Below, piece after piece: positions 1-6,523 of a DNA stretch of 7,435 nt. Under the pieces are notes generated by a model. That model was not told the origin of the DNA, did no database searches, and worked only from the letters and a program-made list of their open reading frames with translations. The first letter of the stretch is position 1. Every line of letters starts with the position of its first letter. The translations under genes were made by a program, and so were the position numbers. The stretch lies in contig JALSMC010000273.1 in NCBI GenBank assembly GCA_026987995.1, positions 1 through 7,435 on the forward strand, read 5' to 3'. The DNA is from Sulfurimonas sp. (lineage in GTDB: Bacteria > Campylobacterota > Campylobacteria > Campylobacterales > Sulfurimonadaceae).

Positions 1-903
1 TTGTCTAATAAGAGAGTCTTCAGACTGAGAAATCACACCATTGACACTCTCTATCTTCTCTCCAATAAGAGCATAAGCAACAACATTACCTGAAAAATCT
101 TTAATAGCTTTTGACTTGATAAAATACTTATCCGTAATCTGAAATCCAACTGTCTGTACAATATTGATATTATTTAAATCGTTAAAAAAATCTTGATTTA
201 CCACTTTCTCTTTTACAGCTAAAGTGAAATTTCCAATCTTTGGAGCACTTTTGAGTGCTGTTGCAGTTGAGAGGTAGTTATTATCTATTACTATTGCTAT
301 TTCGTAGCCATTAACTTTACGAGCATTCTTTACTATGGAGTTAAGTCCTTGCATAAACTCAACTGAACCTAAGTACTCATCATCTTCTATAATAGGAGCA
401 ACTCCTCGAAGAACAAGCCCTGCACGACCAAGTTCTACTGCTACTAAAGGTGCTTTAGTATTTTTTACACTGACAACAGTTTTTCTAAATCCGCTCAAAT
501 CATCACCAAATTTCTGTGGTTTCCAAGCTCTTAAAAAGCTATGGAGACTTGCATCATGAATATGGATTTTTATATTTTTATAGTTTGTGAAATTTTTAAA
601 CTCTTTGGAGATAGAGCCTAGACCATCTATGGCTATTTTTCTGTTGTTTTCTTTGAGTGCTCGTACCACAGAGTAGTTTTTAGAAATATTTATGGCATTG
701 GTAATACCGATATTCTCTTTACCACTCATCAGCTCGGTATATGTTCTACTAAGTGACTCTGACTCTTGCTTGTAAACATTCTCTTTCATCTCTGTGATAG
801 AGAAGTAGTAGTTTGTTAAGATAACCATAAACCCTATCACAATAGAAAGGATAAGTGGTATATGGATTTTTTTACTGATTGACATGTCTTTTATTTTTAT
901 CAT
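1..903 (-). CDS. Methyl-accepting chemotaxis protein, N-terminal part (cut by window edge)
   Basis: The reading frame is open from an ATG at 903 to base 1 (301 codons) with no stop, so the gene continues beyond the left edge. A short basic N-terminus (KIKDMSISKKIH) precedes one membrane helix at about residues 14-33. A periplasmic sensor region follows to about residue 290. The stretch at residues 114-140 (HIHDASLHSFLRAWKP, then KFGDDLSGFRK) together with ELGRAGLVLRG (157-167) and GSVEFMQGLN (179-188) is what I recognise as the double-Cache dCache_3 type of chemoreceptor and sensor protein. The second membrane helix, HAMP and signalling domain would lie outside the window, so a sensor kinase or cyclase with the same input domain is possible. 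ATG 903 is preferred over ATG 885 because AAGG lies about 10 bases upstream. The ligand cannot be predicted. Confidence 0.85.
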   Translation of the reverse strand, partial: MIKIKDMSISKKIHIPLILSIVIGFMVILTNYYFSITEMKENVYKQESESLSRTYTELMSGKENIGITNAINISKNYSVVRALKENNRKIAIDGLGSISKEFKNFTNYKNIKIHIHDASLHSFLRAWKPQKFGDDLSGFRKTVVSVKNTKAPLVAVELGRAGLVLRGVAPIIEDDEYLGSVEFMQGLNSIVKNARKVNGYEIAIVIDNNYLSTATALKSAPKIGNFTLAVKEKVVNQDFFNDLNNINIVQTVGFQITDKYFIKSKAIKDFSGNVVAYALIGEKIESVNGVISQSEDSLIRQ

Positions 904-951
904 AATGCTATAGCCTTGTTATATAAGTTAAGAATTATATCTTTTAACCTA

Positions 952-964
952 TATTATAGCACTT
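952..964 (-). promoter_or_regulatory. Extended -10 promoter of the chemoreceptor gene
   Basis: On the minus strand the sequence reads AAGTGCTATAATA, a TGN extended -10 with a consensus TATAAT at 958-953. It lies about 50 bases upstream of the ATG at 903 and between the sorB stop and the chemoreceptor start. No good -35 box is visible, as is usual for sigma-70 promoters of Campylobacterota. The same 13 bases occur in front of sorA. This suggests the chemoreceptor is transcribed on its own, although read-through from sorAB is also possible because no terminator is seen after sorB. Confidence 0.6.
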
Positions 965-994
965 AATGAATAAAAAAAATTTACCCTCTAAGAC

Positions 995-1303
995 TTACTT
1001 TTGTTTACCATTTCCATAATGCTCAAAAAGGTACTCAACGACAGTATTTATATCTTTTTTAGTCATTGGTGCTTTAAAGTGAGTAATCATCTTATCTGTT
1101 TTTTTAGCCCAAAACTCTTTAGACTGAGGACCTTGGTTTATGATATAACCAAATGAGTGACACATCAAACAGTTTGCTTGAACAGCATCAAAACCTTTAC
1201 CCATCTTAATCTCATAAGAGATATAAGGAACTTCAACATCTTGGGCAACTTGTGCAAACAGTGAACTAAATGCTAATAAACTTAATAATAATATTTTTTT
1301 CAT
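995..1303 (-). CDS. sorB: SorB-type monohaem cytochrome c subunit of sulfite dehydrogenase
   Basis: This 102-residue protein has a Sec signal peptide (MKKILLLSLLAFSSLFAQ), so it acts in the periplasm. A single haem c site, CLMCH, places cysteines at 45 and 48 and the proximal histidine at 49. Met80 (in KAPM) is a reasonable distal ligand. Its size, single haem and position directly behind the sulfite oxidase gene match the small cytochrome partner of SorA known from Campylobacter jejuni (the Cj0004c/Cj0005c pair). It would accept electrons from the molybdenum subunit and pass them to other c-type cytochromes and the terminal oxidase. Only 9 bases separate it from the sorA stop, and its ribosome binding site AAGGAG (1309-1314) overlaps that stop, so the two are co-transcribed and probably translationally coupled. 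The symbol is assigned from context and motif. Confidence 0.85.
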   Translation of the reverse strand: MKKILLLSLLAFSSLFAQVAQDVEVPYISYEIKMGKGFDAVQANCLMCHSFGYIINQGPQSKEFWAKKTDKMITHFKAPMTKKDINTVVEYLFEHYGNGKQK

Positions 1304-1308
1304 ATCTT

Positions 1309-1314
1309 CTCCTT
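1309..1314 (-). promoter_or_regulatory. sorB ribosome binding site overlapping the sorA stop codon
   Basis: The minus strand reads TTTAAGGAGAAGATATG. The AAGGAG Shine-Dalgarno overlaps the last two bases of the sorA TAA and sits 5 bases before the sorB ATG. Ribosomes finishing sorA would arrive on the sorB site, which favours balanced production of the two subunits. Confidence 0.75.
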
Positions 1315-2509
1315 AAACCACTTCAACTTCAACAACATCTATACCGTTATATTTATAACCACCATGGTTCCATAATATATCTTTTGAAAGAGGCTGTTCC
1401 TTACCTAAACGATTAATCGCTTTTGCCATAATACTTACTTTTCCATACTTAGTAGGCTTATAAGTAAATCTAAATTCTGTAAATGCATAACGACCATTCT
1501 CTTGTTTTAGAAGTGCTTCATCCCAAGTTTTTCCTTCATCAGTAGAAATCATCACTTGACGAATACCATGTCCATCATCAAATGCGACACCACGAATAAC
1601 AATATGTGCATTGTGGTAAAGCTTCATACCATTTTCAGGATAGCCAATAATAGACTTCACATTCATAAATGTAATAGGCTTCGTTTTTTTGAACTTATGA
1701 TCTGGTGTTTCACTCTCTGTTTCATTATCAGGTACACGATATGCTGTGTCCATAAAGAAAAGAGACTTGTACTTGTTTGTAACAGTAATGTTACTTAGCA
1801 TTTTCACCCAACTGTCAGAGTAGTACCCAGGAAGTACTAAACGCAGTGGAAAACCATTTAGGTATGGTAGGTCTTCTCCGTTCATCTCGTAAGCTACGAT
1901 AACATGATCATCAAGTTCAGTTAACTCTAGTTCACGTACAAAGTTTGGCGTTTCATAATAAGCAGCTTTTTCAAGACCATTAAACCCTATCCACTCTGCA
2001 TCTTTTTTAAGTCCTGCACGGTTTAGTAAGTCTGAGAGTCTAACACCCTTCCACTTAGCACAACCCATAGCTCCACTACCCCACTGAATACCACCAGCTA
2101 TAGGAGTAAAAGCAGAACGACTGTTTCCACCACACTGAAGAACAGCTGTAACTTCTACTTGTTCGAAGTCATTTTTTAGTTCTTTAAGTGATATATTGAG
2201 CTCTTGATCAACAAGTCCATCTATCTTAATTCTAAAAGACTCTAAGTCAATCTTTGTTGGAATATCTGGAAGGTGCCAACGTACAAAAAACTCATCATTT
2301 GCTGTAATTCCTTTAGCAAATACAGACCTTGGAGACTCTAAGAGTGGTGGTCTATCTGAGTAAGTAATCATCGGACGCTTTTCAGGAAATGCCATTTTTG
2401 ACATCTTTTGTCCATCTTTTGGTTGATGTGTTTGCCCAGCACTAAGATTTGTGCCTAATATCGCAGCAGATGCGACTATTGAAGTTTTAAAAAATTCTCT
2501 TCTTTGCAT
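1313..2509 (-). CDS. sorA: SorA-type molybdopterin sulfite:cytochrome c oxidoreductase, Tat-exported
   Basis: The 398-residue protein opens with a twin-arginine signal (RREFFKTS, residues 3-10, then a hydrophobic alanine-rich stretch), so it is folded with its cofactor before export to the periplasm. The sulfite-oxidase molybdopterin domain spans about residues 55-255. It contains FFVRWHLP (74-81), whose Arg77 aligns by eye with the substrate-binding arginine of the family, and TAVLQCGGNSR (121-131), where Cys126 is the expected molybdenum ligand. A C-terminal Mo-co dimerisation domain with an immunoglobulin-like fold follows at about 275-398 (VMISTDEGKTWDEA is typical). The full length is normal for the family. 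The reaction is sulfite plus water to sulfate, with two electrons passed to the SorB cytochrome encoded next to it. The close relative SoxC is the main alternative, but the small monohaem partner and lack of other sox genes favour SorA. AGGA at 2517-2520 supports the ATG at 2509. Confidence 0.88.
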   Translation of the reverse strand: MQRREFFKTSIVASAAILGTNLSAGQTHQPKDGQKMSKMAFPEKRPMITYSDRPPLLESPRSVFAKGITANDEFFVRWHLPDIPTKIDLESFRIKIDGLVDQELNISLKELKNDFEQVEVTAVLQCGGNSRSAFTPIAGGIQWGSGAMGCAKWKGVRLSDLLNRAGLKKDAEWIGFNGLEKAAYYETPNFVRELELTELDDHVIVAYEMNGEDLPYLNGFPLRLVLPGYYSDSWVKMLSNITVTNKYKSLFFMDTAYRVPDNETESETPDHKFKKTKPITFMNVKSIIGYPENGMKLYHNAHIVIRGVAFDDGHGIRQVMISTDEGKTWDEALLKQENGRYAFTEFRFTYKPTKYGKVSIMAKAINRLGKEQPLSKDILWNHGGYKYNGIDVVEVEVV

Positions 2510-2541
2510 ATTTTTATCCTATAAAAATTTATTATAAGTAT

Positions 2542-2554
2542 TATTATAGCACTT
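2542..2554 (-). promoter_or_regulatory. Extended -10 promoter of sorAB
   Basis: The minus strand reads AAGTGCTATAATA with TATAAT at 2548-2543, about 33 bases upstream of the sorA ATG. There is no clear -35, but T-rich sequence lies upstream, as in Campylobacterota housekeeping promoters. The element lies in the 61-base gap after the M23 peptidase gene, so sorAB can be expressed independently of the upstream operon. The core is identical to the promoter of the chemoreceptor gene at 952-964. Confidence 0.65.
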
Positions 2555-2570
2555 TTCAATTTAAAAAGAG

Positions 2571-3887
2571 TTAAATCGCTTCATAAGAATTTCCTCTAAC
2601 TGGAATTTCTAAAAGACCTTTAAGAGTACGAAATTTTGTAGGGAGAGTCTCTCTTTTACCTGAATTACTTGCTTTAAACACTGAAAAGTGAAGGTGCGGA
2701 CCACTACTGTATCCTGTACTACCAGAGTAGCCTAATGGCTCCCCTCTTGAAACAGCTACACCCTCTTTTACAATAACCCCATGATATTTTAAGTGGTAGT
2801 AAGTAGCAAAGGTGCCATCACTGTGCATAACTCTTACATAGTTTCCTGAACTTGCATACTTTTTATCAAAACCACCCTCATCTGAGTTTGATTTTGTTTT
2901 CACGACAATACCATCTCGTGCAGCATATATTTTTGTGCCTACTGGCATTACAAAGTCTATTGAGTAAGCAGAACTACCCTTATGTGTCTGTTCCCCATTA
3001 TAACCTTGACTCACTATATGTGAAGTACCTTGCTTAAAGGGTAGTCTGTAAACATAATTTTTATCATGTATCGCATCTTTTGAACCCATGGTATAGCTCC
3101 AACTAAAGCCGTATCTAGATTCTCCAGAGCCCAGTACTAAAGTAGTATAGTGGTATTTACTCTTGGCTTTTAAGACAAACTCTTTTGGTGGTTTCATAGT
3201 CATCTTTATGTTTTGTACAACAGGTCTCACTCCAATAGTCACATCATAAATATTTTTATTATATATAAAAACTTTAATTGTATTTGCAACCCTTGTAGTA
3301 ATAATATCGACACTTTTTTTTGATTTTTCTTGTGAATCCGAGTTGTAAGAAGAGTGTATTATCTCAGCAGCGAAGAGTTCTTGTGTGGCATTAGCTAACT
3401 TTTCATTTGCCATATTTTTTTCTAAGATTTTACACTTTACATTTTTTTCATGCTTATGTTTAAAGTAAAAATCTATAGCTTGTTTACGGAGGTTAGTATT
3501 TGTAAAGAGTCCATCAAAAGCATACGATGTTAGCTTTAAAAAGAGTTCATAATTATCATCTTTTATACTGTTGCTTATTTCTTGATGTAAACTATGCAAT
3601 AATTTATCATATTTTGATTGTAATTTTCTCAAACTTTTTAAGTACTCTTTCTTTTTTCTTTTATCATCTGAAGTGTCGATTTTGTTACCATATAAGAGTA
3701 ATTTATCGGCTGTATTTTTATACTCAAGTATGAGAGGTTTTAAACTTTCTACATCTTCATATTTTTCAAAGTGTTGTACTGATTCAAAAAGAGGAATACC
3801 TAGTCGTGCGAAAGATTTTGGGTAAATGGGACTAGCCAAACAGAAGCTAAAAAGAAGTGTTACAAAAAGTAGAAATTTAACTAGCAC
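2571..3887 (-). CDS. Exported M23-family (LytM-type) metallopeptidase
   Basis: The protein has 438 residues with a Sec signal peptide (about residues 1-19, ending CLAS), so it works in the periplasm or at the envelope. The C-terminal part, about residues 295-405, is an M23 zinc endopeptidase domain. The expected metal ligands are His302 and Asp311 (THKGSSAYSIDF, the long-spacer form of the H...D motif) and His400 in GPHLHF; His398 and His365 (YYHL) are the expected catalytic histidines. All are present, so it is probably an active peptidoglycan cross-link or peptide hydrolase. Residues 20-180 are charged and helical, with possible coiled-coil character around 75-105, and I do not recognise a domain there; 195-290 looks beta-rich. 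The start is GTG at 3887, which overlaps the HIT stop by one base (TAGTG), implying translational coupling; the next in-frame ATG would remove the signal peptide. The specific role (cell shape, division or lysis) cannot be told. Confidence 0.85.
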   Translation of the reverse strand: MLVKFLLFVTLLFSFCLASPIYPKSFARLGIPLFESVQHFEKYEDVESLKPLILEYKNTADKLLLYGNKIDTSDDKRKKKEYLKSLRKLQSKYDKLLHSLHQEISNSIKDDNYELFLKLTSYAFDGLFTNTNLRKQAIDFYFKHKHEKNVKCKILEKNMANEKLANATQELFAAEIIHSSYNSDSQEKSKKSVDIITTRVANTIKVFIYNKNIYDVTIGVRPVVQNIKMTMKPPKEFVLKAKSKYHYTTLVLGSGESRYGFSWSYTMGSKDAIHDKNYVYRLPFKQGTSHIVSQGYNGEQTHKGSSAYSIDFVMPVGTKIYAARDGIVVKTKSNSDEGGFDKKYASSGNYVRVMHSDGTFATYYHLKYHGVIVKEGVAVSRGEPLGYSGSTGYSSGPHLHFSVFKASNSGKRETLPTKFRTLKGLLEIPVRGNSYEAI

Positions 3888-4378
3888 TAAAAATACTTAG
3901 GAATTAAACTTTTTATCTTTTTATATATTTTCTCAAAATCTGTTGAATAAATGCGGGTATCGGCTATGCTTGTTATGAAGTTCGTGTCACGGTTGAAACG
4001 CGGGACAAGGTGCATATGTATATGCTCTGCTATCCCTGCTCCACCAGCAGCCCCAAGGTTCATACCGATATTTACACCATGTGCACCAAAACCCTCTTTG
4101 AGTAGTCTAACACCCTTTTGAGCTAAAGTAGCCATGTGTAACCAAGTCTCACTCTGTAGCTCTTCGAGTTTATCAGTATGCAGATGGGGAATAATCATAA
4201 AATGCCCAGGAGTGTAAGGGTACTTGTTCATCACAACAAAACAGTGCTCATCACGGTGTAAGATGTGAAACTCTGTATCTTTGTCTGCGTTTGCACTTAT
4301 GTGACAAAAAACACAGCCTTCTATCTTTGTTCCAGCGATATACTCATCTCTCCATGGTGCATATAAAATATCTTCCAT
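3887..4378 (-). CDS. HIT-family nucleotide hydrolase/phosphorylase (Ap4A phosphorylase-like)
   Basis: This 163-residue cytoplasmic protein carries the histidine-triad signature EHIHMHLVPR (118-127), with His119, His121 and His123; the central His121 is the expected nucleophile that forms the nucleotidyl intermediate. The N-terminus (LYAPWRDEYI, then GCVFCH with Cys22 and Cys25) and the DTNFI segment (131-135) resemble the actinobacterial-type HIT proteins, one of which, Rv2613c of Mycobacterium tuberculosis, is a diadenosine tetraphosphate phosphorylase. The substrate is therefore probably a dinucleoside polyphosphate or another nucleotide phosphoramidate or ester, by family analogy only. The start is fixed by AGGAG at 4388-4392, 9 bases before the ATG. 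It lies 18 bases behind the thiamine-binding-type gene and overlaps the peptidase gene, so it is the middle gene of the operon. The partners give no obvious pathway link. Confidence 0.85.
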   Translation of the reverse strand: MEDILYAPWRDEYIAGTKIEGCVFCHISANADKDTEFHILHRDEHCFVVMNKYPYTPGHFMIIPHLHTDKLEELQSETWLHMATLAQKGVRLLKEGFGAHGVNIGMNLGAAGGAGIAEHIHMHLVPRFNRDTNFITSIADTRIYSTDFEKIYKKIKSLIPKYF

Positions 4379-4396
4379 TTTTGCATACTCCTTTTT

Positions 4397-4726
4397 TTAG
4401 TGACTAACAGCTCTACCTAAAACTTTTTCAACTGAGTCTATCTTTGTTTTAAGACGATTCTCAGTGTTGTGACGGATGTCAAACTTGAGTGAAGAGTAAA
4501 CTCTCTCACAGTCACTTACCTGCTCATAAGCAAGAGCTATAACATCTAAAGCCTCTCTCATACTCGGAGCCTCTATAACTGTTCCCATTGGTGTTAGCTG
4601 GTATGGTACACCTGACTTATCTATAGCATCTATGATTTTACTCACTGACTTAGAGACAGATGCCCCACCCTCTCTACCATCGCTTGATGTTGGAAACATA
4701 CTGAACTCCACTAAAACACTTAACAT
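4397..4726 (-). CDS. MTH1187-type thiamine-binding domain protein (PF01910 family)
   Basis: This 109-residue soluble protein has the features of the small MTH1187/YkoF-like family: an opening strand LVEFSMFPT (5-13), then SVSKSVSKIIDAIDKSGVPY (23-42), PMGTVIEA (46-53) and a late RVYSSLKFDIR (75-85). Members are about 100 residues long, form ferredoxin-like folds and some bind thiamine or its pyrimidine part. Their cellular role is mostly unsettled, so a scavenging or carrier function is only inferred. AAGGATAGG at 4730-4738 supports the ATG at 4726. It is the first gene of a three-gene minus-strand unit with the HIT and M23 genes and is divergent from the integrase, with only 87 bases between the two starts. 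No thiamine riboswitch is visible in this gap; it is too short and lacks the conserved THI-box sequence. Confidence 0.8.
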   Translation of the reverse strand: MLSVLVEFSMFPTSSDGREGGASVSKSVSKIIDAIDKSGVPYQLTPMGTVIEAPSMREALDVIALAYEQVSDCERVYSSLKFDIRHNTENRLKTKIDSVEKVLGRAVSH

Positions 4727-4740
4727 AGACCTATCCTTGG

Positions 4741-4753
4741 GACTTTAAAAGTC
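4741..4753. repeat. Short perfect palindrome upstream of the thiamine-binding-type gene
   Basis: GACTTT-A-AAAGTC is a perfect inverted repeat with 6-base arms around one base. It sits 14 bases upstream of the start codon at 4726 and directly before its ribosome binding site. The loop is too small for an RNA hairpin, so if functional it would be a protein-binding site. It is short enough in AT-rich DNA to be chance. Confidence 0.25.
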
Positions 4754-4777
4754 AATTTATTTTTACTTTCTTGTTTT

Positions 4778-4797
4778 TGATACACAAAAATGATACA
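4778..4797. repeat. TGATACA direct repeat at the integrase boundary (possible att or arm site)
   Basis: The sequence TGATACACAAAAATGATACA holds two copies of TGATACA (4778-4784 and 4791-4797) with a 13-base period. It lies between the chromosomal-type minus-strand operon and the integrase gene, which is where the attachment site and recombinase arm sites of an integrated element normally sit. No second copy of the whole unit was seen in the window, so the matching site would be beyond the right edge if this is an att site. The assignment is inference from position and repetition. Confidence 0.4.
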
Positions 4798-4800
4798 AGG

Positions 4801-4806
4801 ATTATA
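4801..4806 (-). promoter_or_regulatory. Candidate -10 box for the minus-strand operon
   Basis: The minus strand carries a consensus TATAAT (plus-strand ATTATA) about 75 bases upstream of the thiamine-binding-type gene. It is the only exact -10 hexamer I see in this gap on that strand. It lacks the TGN extension found at the two other promoters and has no -35. It lies within the integrase leader, directly after the integrase ribosome binding site, so if used the operon is now transcribed from DNA at or beyond the element boundary. Confidence 0.3.
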
Positions 4807-4813
4807 TCTTATC

Positions 4814-6523
4814 ATGGTAAAATACTTACTAAGAAAAAATATTACTTACTGGTACAGACGAAAAATTAATAATTATGGAGAGGTGGTCTTTTCATTAAAG
4901 ACTAAAAACCATGATATAGCCATGCTTCGGCACTCATACATTGATTATAAAATTAATCAGCTTATATATAAAGGAAGCTTTAACACTATGACAGTTTCAG
5001 AAATTAGACAGATAATAGCAAAATACAAAACTTACATGATTGAAGAAGAGTATAACGATTTTGAAGATATGAGAGATAAAGACTTATCTGTAACTCTTAA
5101 TGATAAATTTTACGGTGGTCATACTAGTGAAGCACTTGATTATGCTATTAATCGTTATAAAACTATACATGAACAAAATAATCTTGAACTTGTCAAACAA
5201 GAGACAAATAAGATTTTAAAAAGAAGTAATCTACAAGAGGATTTAGAAAAGTTATTAACAGATAAAGATAAGACTATTTTTCACTGGGAGTTATTTAAGG
5301 CTGAGTGGGATTTATTGCACGAATCTTATGAGTCTCAAAAAGAAGTAGTACAAACAACTGATAAACCACTTCCCACTCAAGATATAAATATGATACTACA
5401 ATATCAACAAATGCAAAAAAATCATGAGGAGCAAGTAAAAGAAGTAAATATAATTAGAATATCTGAACTTGTAGACAAGTATATTAGTGAAAAAAATAAT
5501 GTTAATGATTGGAGTGATAAAAACAAAAGAGATATTATCTATGTACTAGGTAATTTATCTAGTTATTTTGACGACAGCGACATTAAAAAACTACACAGAG
5601 AAGATTTTGTAACGTTTAGAGATAAAGTATTAAGATTTTTACCAAAAAAATCAACTAAACTGATTTTTAGAGATAAAACGACGAAAGAAATTATACAAAT
5701 AGTTAAAAGTAAAAAATTAGAATGTCTTGAAAAAGGCACTATAAATAAGCACTTAAGACGAGTACACCAAGTTTTTGAGTGGGCTTACAATAATGATTAT
5801 ACAAGCAAAAATTTAACAAAAGATTTAGCATTTAAAGAGTCTAAAAAAGCTAAAAAACAGAAGACTGCTAAAATTCCCTATACAAATGAGGAACTAAAGC
5901 TACTTTTTGAGAAAAGCCCATGGTACACAACAGAAATAAGTAAGACTCTAAAGAATAATCCCGAACATATTTTTATCCCTCTCTTATGTCTTTTCACTGG
6001 TGCAAAACCTACGGAACTTGCAATGCTACAAGTATCTGATATAAAAACCAAAGAGGGAGTTATTGGAATAGAATTTAACGACCATGTAAAAAATCACTAT
6101 AACCTAAGATTTACTCCATTGTCTAAAATCCTCTTAGATATAGGCTTTTTAAACTTTGTGAAATACCAAAAAAAGCTCAAATACAAGCAACTTTTCCCAG
6201 CTATTAAAATGTATGAAAGCGGTGGAACTAACTTTACAAATAACTATACTATATACAATAGAGAATTTATCAGTCAAGAGAAAGATAAAACATTTTATTC
6301 ACTTAAACACCTAGTCAATCAGAAACTAAAAAATAAAGAGAAACCTCTATATATAATTAATGACATTATGGGACATAGTGACGGATATGGAAATAAAGAT
6401 ATTTCAGTTTATGGAGACGAATTTATGCCAAATGAGATTTTAAGAAATACTATAAATGAGTGTTTGGTTTATGATTTAGATTTTAGTAAAATTAAAAAAG
6501 TTATCATATTAAAATATAAATAA
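4814..6523 (+). CDS. Tyrosine recombinase/phage-type integrase with atypical catalytic residues
   Basis: With the ATG at 4814 the protein has 569 residues. That start is chosen because AAGGA (4797-4801) precedes it and the product then begins MVKYLLRKNITYWYRRKI, the usual opening of long integrases with a DUF6538-like N-terminus. An in-frame ATG at 4790 has no ribosome binding site. A helical middle (about 60-205) is unassigned; residues 210-335 fit the SAM-like core-binding domain, and about 355-560 the catalytic domain. Box I reads TGAKPTEL, with Lys398 where the catalytic Arg is expected. Box II reads YSLKH (495-499), with Tyr and Lys in place of the usual His and Arg. GHSD (His521) and the likely nucleophile Tyr533 (SVYGD) remain. 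Two sampled 60-base rows inside the gene are 23% and 25% GC, against 43% and 45% in two rows of the HIT and thiamine-binding genes, which suggests acquisition. It may be an active variant or a DNA-binding remnant. Confidence 0.85.
   Translation: MVKYLLRKNITYWYRRKINNYGEVVFSLKTKNHDIAMLRHSYIDYKINQLIYKGSFNTMTVSEIRQIIAKYKTYMIEEEYNDFEDMRDKDLSVTLNDKFYGGHTSEALDYAINRYKTIHEQNNLELVKQETNKILKRSNLQEDLEKLLTDKDKTIFHWELFKAEWDLLHESYESQKEVVQTTDKPLPTQDINMILQYQQMQKNHEEQVKEVNIIRISELVDKYISEKNNVNDWSDKNKRDIIYVLGNLSSYFDDSDIKKLHREDFVTFRDKVLRFLPKKSTKLIFRDKTTKEIIQIVKSKKLECLEKGTINKHLRRVHQVFEWAYNNDYTSKNLTKDLAFKESKKAKKQKTAKIPYTNEELKLLFEKSPWYTTEISKTLKNNPEHIFIPLLCLFTGAKPTELAMLQVSDIKTKEGVIGIEFNDHVKNHYNLRFTPLSKILLDIGFLNFVKYQKKLKYKQLFPAIKMYESGGTNFTNNYTIYNREFISQEKDKTFYSLKHLVNQKLKNKEKPLYIINDIMGHSDGYGNKDISVYGDEFMPNEILRNTINECLVYDLDFSKIKKVIILKYK

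Noticed and set aside
335..559. Plus-strand open frame of 74 codons
   Set aside because: It lies wholly antisense to the chemoreceptor sensor domain, whose minus-strand frame is continuous and shows recognisable Cache-type motifs.
965..994. T-run on the minus strand after sorB as a rho-independent terminator
   Set aside because: The run of T is present, but no GC-containing stem precedes it, so it is not a convincing terminator.
1556..1798. Plus-strand open frame of 80 codons
   Set aside because: It is antisense to sorA, has no ribosome binding site and its translation has no protein-like pattern.
2852..3037. Plus-strand open frame of 61 codons
   Set aside because: It is antisense to the conserved M23 catalytic domain.
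3527..3733. Plus-strand open frame of 68 codons, rich in aromatic residues
   Set aside because: It is antisense to the helical part of the M23 peptidase; the apparent hydrophobicity comes from the complement of Lys-rich codons.
4790..4813. Upstream in-frame ATG for the integrase
   Set aside because: No ribosome binding site precedes it, it lies inside the second TGATACA repeat, and it would add eight residues before the usual integrase N-terminus.
4727..4813. Thiamine pyrophosphate riboswitch ahead of the thiamine-binding-type gene
   Set aside because: The gap is only 87 bases and shows none of the conserved THI-box sequence or stems.
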